Part shown: piece after piece, positions 30,956 to 34,643 of the stretch
Position numbering within the stretch: the stretch's first letter is position 1
How the letters are laid out: every line of letters starts with the position of its first letter
DNA from: JBBIND01 sp037444075
Lineage (GTDB): Bacteria > Acidobacteriota > Terriglobia > Bryobacterales > Bryobacteraceae
Direction of reading: 5' to 3'
NCBI GenBank assembly: GCA_037444075.1
Contig: JBBIND010000045.1
Coordinates: 1 to 34,643, forward strand
DNA: 34,643 bases
Translations under genes and position numbers: made by a program
The notes under the pieces: generated by a model
Database searches by the model: none
The model's input: the letters and a program-made list of their open reading frames with translations, nothing else
Told to the model about the DNA's origin: nothing

Positions 30956-31903
30956 ATGACGCCCACAGAGAAAATCTGGCACAATGGCCGCTTTATTGAT
31001 TGGGATGACGCCCGCATCCACGTTCTCTCTCACGTGGTGAGCTACGGCAGCTCGATCTTCGAAGGGATCCGCTGCTACGCGACCCCGTCGGGTCCGGCTA
31101 TTTTCCGCCTGCACGAACACGTCCGCCGGATGGTGGACTCCTGCAAGATTTACCGGATGGAGAACCTCGGCTTCTCCGCGGCTGAACTGGCCGAGGCCCT
31201 CATCGAGCTGGTGCGGGTCAACCGCATGCAGGCGTGCTATCTCCGTCCCATCGTATTGCGCGGTTACGGTCAGCTGGGCGTACACGCCGGCAAGAACCCG
31301 GTGGAGATCTACCTGGCTTGCTGGGAGTGGGGCAAGTACCTCGGTGAGGAAGCGCTGGCCGAGGGTGTGGATGTGTGCGTCTCGAGTTGGAACCGGATGG
31401 CGCCCAACACGCTGCCCGCGCTGGCCAAAGCTGGCGGGCATTACCTGAACTCGCAACTCATCCGCATGGAGGCGCAGGTCAACGGCTATTCGGAAGGCAT
31501 CGCCCTGGACGCCGCCGGCTATGTCAGCGAGGGTTCGGGCGAAAACCTCTTTGTGGTGCGGGACGGCGTCCTCCACACGCCTCCACTGGGCGCTTCGGTA
31601 CTGCCCGGGATTACGAGGGACAGCGTCATGCGCCTGGCCGAGTCACTCGGCCTTCCCGTCCGCGAAATGCTGGTGCCCCGCGAGATGCTCTACATCGCGG
31701 ACGAGCTGTTCTTCACCGGGACGGCGGCGGAGATCACACCCATCCGGTCGGTGGACCGCATTTCCATCGGTTCGGGCCGCCGCGGCCCCATTACCGAGAG
31801 TCTGCAAAAGGAATTCTTCGGCGTCATCGACGGCACACGCCCCGACAAGCACGGCTGGCTGACGATGGTAGGGACTGCTGAGACCGCTGGAAAGAAGGGT
31901 TGA
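30956..31903 (+). CDS. ilvE: Branched-chain-amino-acid aminotransferase
   Basis: 315-aa PLP fold-type IV enzyme that transfers the amino group between glutamate and the keto acids of Leu, Ile and Val. K158 in LAKAGGHYLNSQL is the PLP lysine. YGSSIFEGIRCY, the EGSGENLFVV phosphate/PLP segment and LFFTGTAAEITPI are typical of IlvE and exclude D-amino-acid transaminase. The start is at MTPTEKIWHNGRF; the open frame runs further upstream to 30755 but only as antisense of the M48 gene. No other branched-chain gene is nearby. Confidence 0.94.
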   Translation: MTPTEKIWHNGRFIDWDDARIHVLSHVVSYGSSIFEGIRCYATPSGPAIFRLHEHVRRMVDSCKIYRMENLGFSAAELAEALIELVRVNRMQACYLRPIVLRGYGQLGVHAGKNPVEIYLACWEWGKYLGEEALAEGVDVCVSSWNRMAPNTLPALAKAGGHYLNSQLIRMEAQVNGYSEGIALDAAGYVSEGSGENLFVVRDGVLHTPPLGASVLPGITRDSVMRLAESLGLPVREMLVPREMLYIADELFFTGTAAEITPIRSVDRISIGSGRRGPITESLQKEFFGVIDGTRPDKHGWLTMVGTAETAGKKG

Positions 31904-32056
31904 GGTGAAGGGATCCGCGGGCGCCCCGGTGGCGGTCACCTCCCCCGAGATCATCCGCTCTGCGAGCGCCCGCTGGAGATCTGAAACATATTTTGCAGGG
32001 ACGGCGCCGGATATGCCAGCACAAAATCACCTGCGCGCGAAGAAACCAACAACATT

Positions 32057-32085
32057 TTCGGCCTTTATTCTGAGTGTGTTATAAA
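32057..32085 (+). promoter_or_regulatory. Possible nagA promoter
   Basis: TTCGGC (32057-32062) and TATAAA (32080-32085) are 17 bases apart in the A/T-richer end of the 216-bp ilvE-nagA gap. The -35 is a weak match. Confidence 0.25.
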
Positions 32086-32119
32086 GACCGTGCTGTGGGT
32101 AATTTGTGAATAAAACAAA

Positions 32120-33274
32120 ATGGCACAAAAGTGTATCGGCATTGATCTGAGCACCGGCCAACTTACGGCCGTCGCCTTCGGCCACACGGTAGAATCCGTT
32201 GACCCGCTGATCCATGCGGTGGAGGATGCTCCGTACGTTGCCCCGGGTTTCATTGACCTGCAAGTCAACGGCTTCGCGGGCGTGGATTACAACGCTCCGG
32301 AGACGTCCGCGGAAGCCATCGCCCGGTCGCTTGAGGTCCAGTTTTCGACGGGCGTGACGCGCCTGCTGCCGACGGTCATCACCGGCAGCCCGGACCGCCT
32401 ACGGGATTCGTTGCGCAACCTGGTCCGGGCGCGGGAAACCGTGCCTCACGGGCACGCCATCGAGGGCTTCCACGTCGAAGGTCCGCACATCTCTCCTGAA
32501 GACGGACCACGCGGCGCCCACCCGCGCGAGTGGGTTCGGCCGCCGGATATCGAGGAGTTCAAGCGGTGGCAGGAAGCGGCGCAAGGTCTGGTGCGATTAG
32601 TGACGCTGTCGCCGGAATGGCCCGAAGCTCCGCGCTACATCGAAGAGATAACCGGACAAGGCGTGGTGGCGTGTATTGGTCACACGGGCGCCACGCATGC
32701 GCAAATCGCCGACGCGGTGAGCGCCGGGGCCACTCTCTCGACGCACCTAGGCAACGGCGCCCACGGCGTGTTGCCCCGCCACCCCAACTATCTTTGGGAC
32801 CAGATTGCCGAGGACCGGCTCTCGGCCAGCCTGATTGTGGACGGCATCCATCTGCCCGGCAGCTTCCTGAAGACCGTCATCCGGGCGAAAGGTGTCGAGC
32901 GCTCCGTGCTCGTGACCGATGCCGTTACGCCGGCCGGCTGCGAGCCGGGACCGTACTGCATCGGCGGTGTGGAGGTGGAACTGCACCGCGGCGGCAAGGT
33001 GACGTTGCGTGGCGATGACCGGCTGGCCGGTTCTTCGCTGCGCATGGACCACGGCGTCGCCAACTTGATGCGCCTGGCTGGCCTGACACTTCTCGAAGCG
33101 GTCAGCATGGCTACCCGGAACCCCGCACGCGTGGGCCGCATCGCCGGGCGTCAGCGGGGACTCGTGCCGGGCGAGCGAGCGGACCTGGTTGAGTTGCGTC
33201 ACGACGAACTCAGCGGCGAGGTGGTGGTGGAGCGCACCTTTCTTAGCGGCGAGCTGGTCTACTCTCGCAATTAA
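32120..33274 (+). CDS. nagA: N-acetylglucosamine-6-phosphate deacetylase
   Basis: 384-aa amidohydrolase that converts GlcNAc-6-phosphate to glucosamine-6-phosphate and acetate, in amino-sugar or cell-wall recycling. Visible sites: APGFIDLQVNGFAG, the metal ligand Glu in FHVEGPHIS, GHTGATHAQI and THLGNG metal histidines, VDGIHLP, and the catalytic Asp in LVTDAVTPAG. LAGSS and MATRNPARVGRI close the family pattern. Length is normal. No clear Shine-Dalgarno precedes the ATG (A-rich AATAAAACAAA). No nagB or PTS gene is adjacent. Confidence 0.93.
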   Translation: MAQKCIGIDLSTGQLTAVAFGHTVESVDPLIHAVEDAPYVAPGFIDLQVNGFAGVDYNAPETSAEAIARSLEVQFSTGVTRLLPTVITGSPDRLRDSLRNLVRARETVPHGHAIEGFHVEGPHISPEDGPRGAHPREWVRPPDIEEFKRWQEAAQGLVRLVTLSPEWPEAPRYIEEITGQGVVACIGHTGATHAQIADAVSAGATLSTHLGNGAHGVLPRHPNYLWDQIAEDRLSASLIVDGIHLPGSFLKTVIRAKGVERSVLVTDAVTPAGCEPGPYCIGGVEVELHRGGKVTLRGDDRLAGSSLRMDHGVANLMRLAGLTLLEAVSMATRNPARVGRIAGRQRGLVPGERADLVELRHDELSGEVVVERTFLSGELVYSRN

Positions 33275-33458
33275 GCGCCGCAGTACAGTCAAGAGGGCTC
33301 GAGGCGGAGACAAGCCCGGCGTGTCTCGTTTCCGGCGGAGCGTACACAACGGCAAGGAGCAACAGCACCATGACACCTTTTGCGGGTTGGCTTTGCCAAC
33401 TACGACGCACTCGTCATATCTTTGACCGAGCAGCCGCCTGCAGGATGAGCTAGAGCGC

Positions 33459-34145
33459 ATGGGGTCTGACTTTGTGCTGTTCAGCCCGCCACACGGGCTG
33501 ATCCTCAGTCTGATTGCCAGTTTGGGCGTGGCGTGCGCCTTGCTGGTTCGCCGCTATCCGGCGGCTGCCCGGCCGATGCGCCTGGCGTTGGGATCTTTTC
33601 TCCTCGTGAATGAGCTGGTGTGGTACACCTACCGTCTCTCCACGGAAGGCTTTCGGTTTCCGGAGGGACTGCCGCTGCAATTGTGCGACGTCGCTCTGTG
33701 GATGACCGTCGTGGCGGCGGTGACGATGCGTCACCTGCCGCTCGAAATCGCGTACTTCGCCGGACTCGGCGGAACCAGCCTGGCGATCATTACGCCGGAT
33801 TTGTGGGCGCCGCTGGCCAGCTATCCGAGCATCTACTACTTTCTGGCGCACGGGGGTGTAGTCGTAACACTCGTGTTCCTGGTCGGTGGAGGACTGTTGC
33901 AACCCCGGCCGGATTGCTTGTGGCGCGTCGTGCTCATCCTGAACGGCTACGCTCTCTCGGTGGGAATCTTCAACGCCGTCTACGGCACCAACTACTTCTT
34001 CCTGTGCCGCAAACCCGCCAGCGCGACGCTGCTCGATTACATGGGCCCCTGGCCGTACTACATCCTCACCGGGGAAGTGATCGCCATTGCGTTGTTCTGG
34101 CTGCTGGCATTGCCTTTCCGGCGTCGTGGCCGGTCAGCTCATTGA
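33459..34145 (+). CDS. YwaF/TIGR02206-family integral membrane protein
   Basis: 228-aa protein with about six or seven membrane spans (LILSLIASLGVACALLV, LEIAYFAGLGGTSLAIIT, VVVTLVFLVGGGLL, YYILTGEVIAIALFWLLAL). Family marks are LPLQLCDVALW, the YFLAHGGVV segment and NYFFLCRKPASATLLDYMG with PWPYY. The family is widespread and its function is not known. A modest AGGA lies upstream at 33442. Its last seven bases overlap the end of the convergent small gene. Confidence 0.88.
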   Translation: MGSDFVLFSPPHGLILSLIASLGVACALLVRRYPAAARPMRLALGSFLLVNELVWYTYRLSTEGFRFPEGLPLQLCDVALWMTVVAAVTMRHLPLEIAYFAGLGGTSLAIITPDLWAPLASYPSIYYFLAHGGVVVTLVFLVGGGLLQPRPDCLWRVVLILNGYALSVGIFNAVYGTNYFFLCRKPASATLLDYMGPWPYYILTGEVIAIALFWLLALPFRRRGRSAH

Positions 34146-34342
34146 CTCATGCCGCGCGCCGCGATGGGCCAGACATCTTCCACGGCGCCGCCGCGCAGGC
34201 AGTAGAGCCGCTCGTAGAGGTTCACCGTCGGGTCGCAGTGCGGGACGATGAACTCAATATAGCTGTAGCTGCCTCGTTGCCGGCCCATCGCCGCGGCGGG
34301 CAAGCCGGCCCCGGCCAGCATGAAATCTCGTCTGCTCGGCAT
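34139..34342 (-). CDS. Small protein with twin-arginine-like leader
   Basis: 67 aa. It begins MPSRRDFMLAGAGLPAAAMG, a recognisable SRRDFM twin-arginine motif with a short hydrophobic stretch. The remaining 47 residues (YIEFIVPHCDPTVNLYERLY) fit no family I recognise. GAGGA lies about nine bases before the ATG, and the gene follows the dipeptidase stop by 18 bp, so the two are probably one operon. It could be a truncated relic of a larger Tat-exported protein; the ordinary stop and good RBS argue for a real small gene, but confidence is limited. Confidence 0.55.
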   Translation of the reverse strand: MPSRRDFMLAGAGLPAAAMGRQRGSYSYIEFIVPHCDPTVNLYERLYCLRGGAVEDVWPIAARGMSQ

Positions 34343-34360
34343 AAGTTGAGTCCTCAGTTC

Positions 34361-34643
34361 CTAGTGGGTCTGCGCGGCACGCTCCACGGCGCGCATCACG
34401 CGCAGCAGGTTGCCGCCATAGATCCGGCGTATGTCCTCCGCAGAGTAGCCCCGCTCAAGCAAGGCGCGCGTAAGGTTGGGAAACTCTGAAACGTCCTCCA
34501 ATCCGAGCGGAGTGCAACTGACGCCGTCAAAGTCACTGCCAATCCCCACCGCGCCGACGCCGGCTAATCGGACGACGTGATCGATATGCGCCACTACATC
34601 GTCGAGCGTTGCTCGCGGAACCTCTCCGCGCTGCCCCTGTTTC
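34361..34643 (-). CDS. Membrane dipeptidase (M19 renal-dipeptidase family), C-terminal part, cut by window edge
   Basis: The frame is open to base 34643, and the gene's start lies beyond the window. The visible 93 residues contain TLDDVVAHIDHVVRLAG and the family signature GIGSDFDG, followed by FPNLTRALLERGYSAEDI and IYGGNLLRVM, the standard C-terminus of M19 zinc dipeptidases, which hydrolyse dipeptides including D-amino-acid-containing ones. The apparent GTG start at 34594 is internal, since the family match continues upstream of it. Confidence 0.9.
   Translation of the reverse strand, partial: KQGQRGEVPRATLDDVVAHIDHVVRLAGVGAVGIGSDFDGVSCTPLGLEDVSEFPNLTRALLERGYSAEDIRRIYGGNLLRVMRAVERAAQTH

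Overview
The window looks like chromosomal DNA of an Acidobacteriota bacterium, probably of the Bryobacterales/Solibacter type. This is inferred from the GC-rich sequence, a matrixin protease with a long Ig/TIG-like tail, a FecR/DUF6600 protein, a twin-arginine DegT aminotransferase and a YfhO-family membrane protein. No rRNA, tRNA, CRISPR array, transposase or phage gene was seen.

Layout: (1) 149-2251 holds a type-5 uracil-DNA glycosylase (-) diverging from a DegT/DnrJ-type aminotransferase with a Tat-like leader (+). (2) 2295-16982 is one uninterrupted 18-gene minus-strand operon and is the main find. Read 5' to 3' it encodes HdrC, HdrB, the N-terminal half of HdrA, a DRTGG-like protein, an RsbW-like ATPase, an [FeFe]-hydrogenase-like iron-sulfur protein, a second DRTGG-like protein, a PHP phosphoesterase, a second GHKL ATPase, NuoE, an HndB-type ferredoxin, NuoF, a 2Fe-2S/4Fe-4S protein fused to the C-terminal half of HdrA, MvhD, the [NiFe]-hydrogenase small and large subunits, a cyclic-nucleotide-binding protein and a hydrogenase maturation protease. 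(3) 16983-17410 is the operon's upstream region and has no convincing gene. (4) 17411-26282, all minus, holds a secreted matrixin and a small secreted partner, a Feo iron-uptake operon (FeoB split into two genes, with a membrane-anchored DtxR-FeoA-FeoA fusion), and a YfhO-type membrane protein. (5) 26375-28750 (+) is a FecR/DUF6600 protein with a strong terminator. (6) 28880-34643 holds a HAD phosphatase and an M48 protease (-), IlvE, NagA and a YwaF-like membrane protein (+), then a small Tat-leader protein and the end of an M19 dipeptidase (-).

How the genes may work together: the large operon appears to encode a cytoplasmic H2-dependent electron-bifurcating or electron-confurcating complex. 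It would join an MvhAGD-type [NiFe] module, a NuoEF-type NAD(H)/FMN module and an Hdr module. HdrA, which carries the bifurcating FAD in known Hdr complexes, is cut into two complementary halves encoded 6.5 kb apart. One half ends just after the first ferredoxin motif; the other resumes just beyond it and is fused to a HydA/NuoG-like Fe-S arm. Between these enzyme genes sits a signalling block (two DRTGG-like proteins, two GHKL ATPases, a PHP enzyme and an H-cluster-like Fe-S protein) of a kind I recall beside trimeric [FeFe] hydrogenases. Here it accompanies a [NiFe] enzyme. The feo operon further along would supply iron. All functions are read from sequence motifs; no database search was possible.
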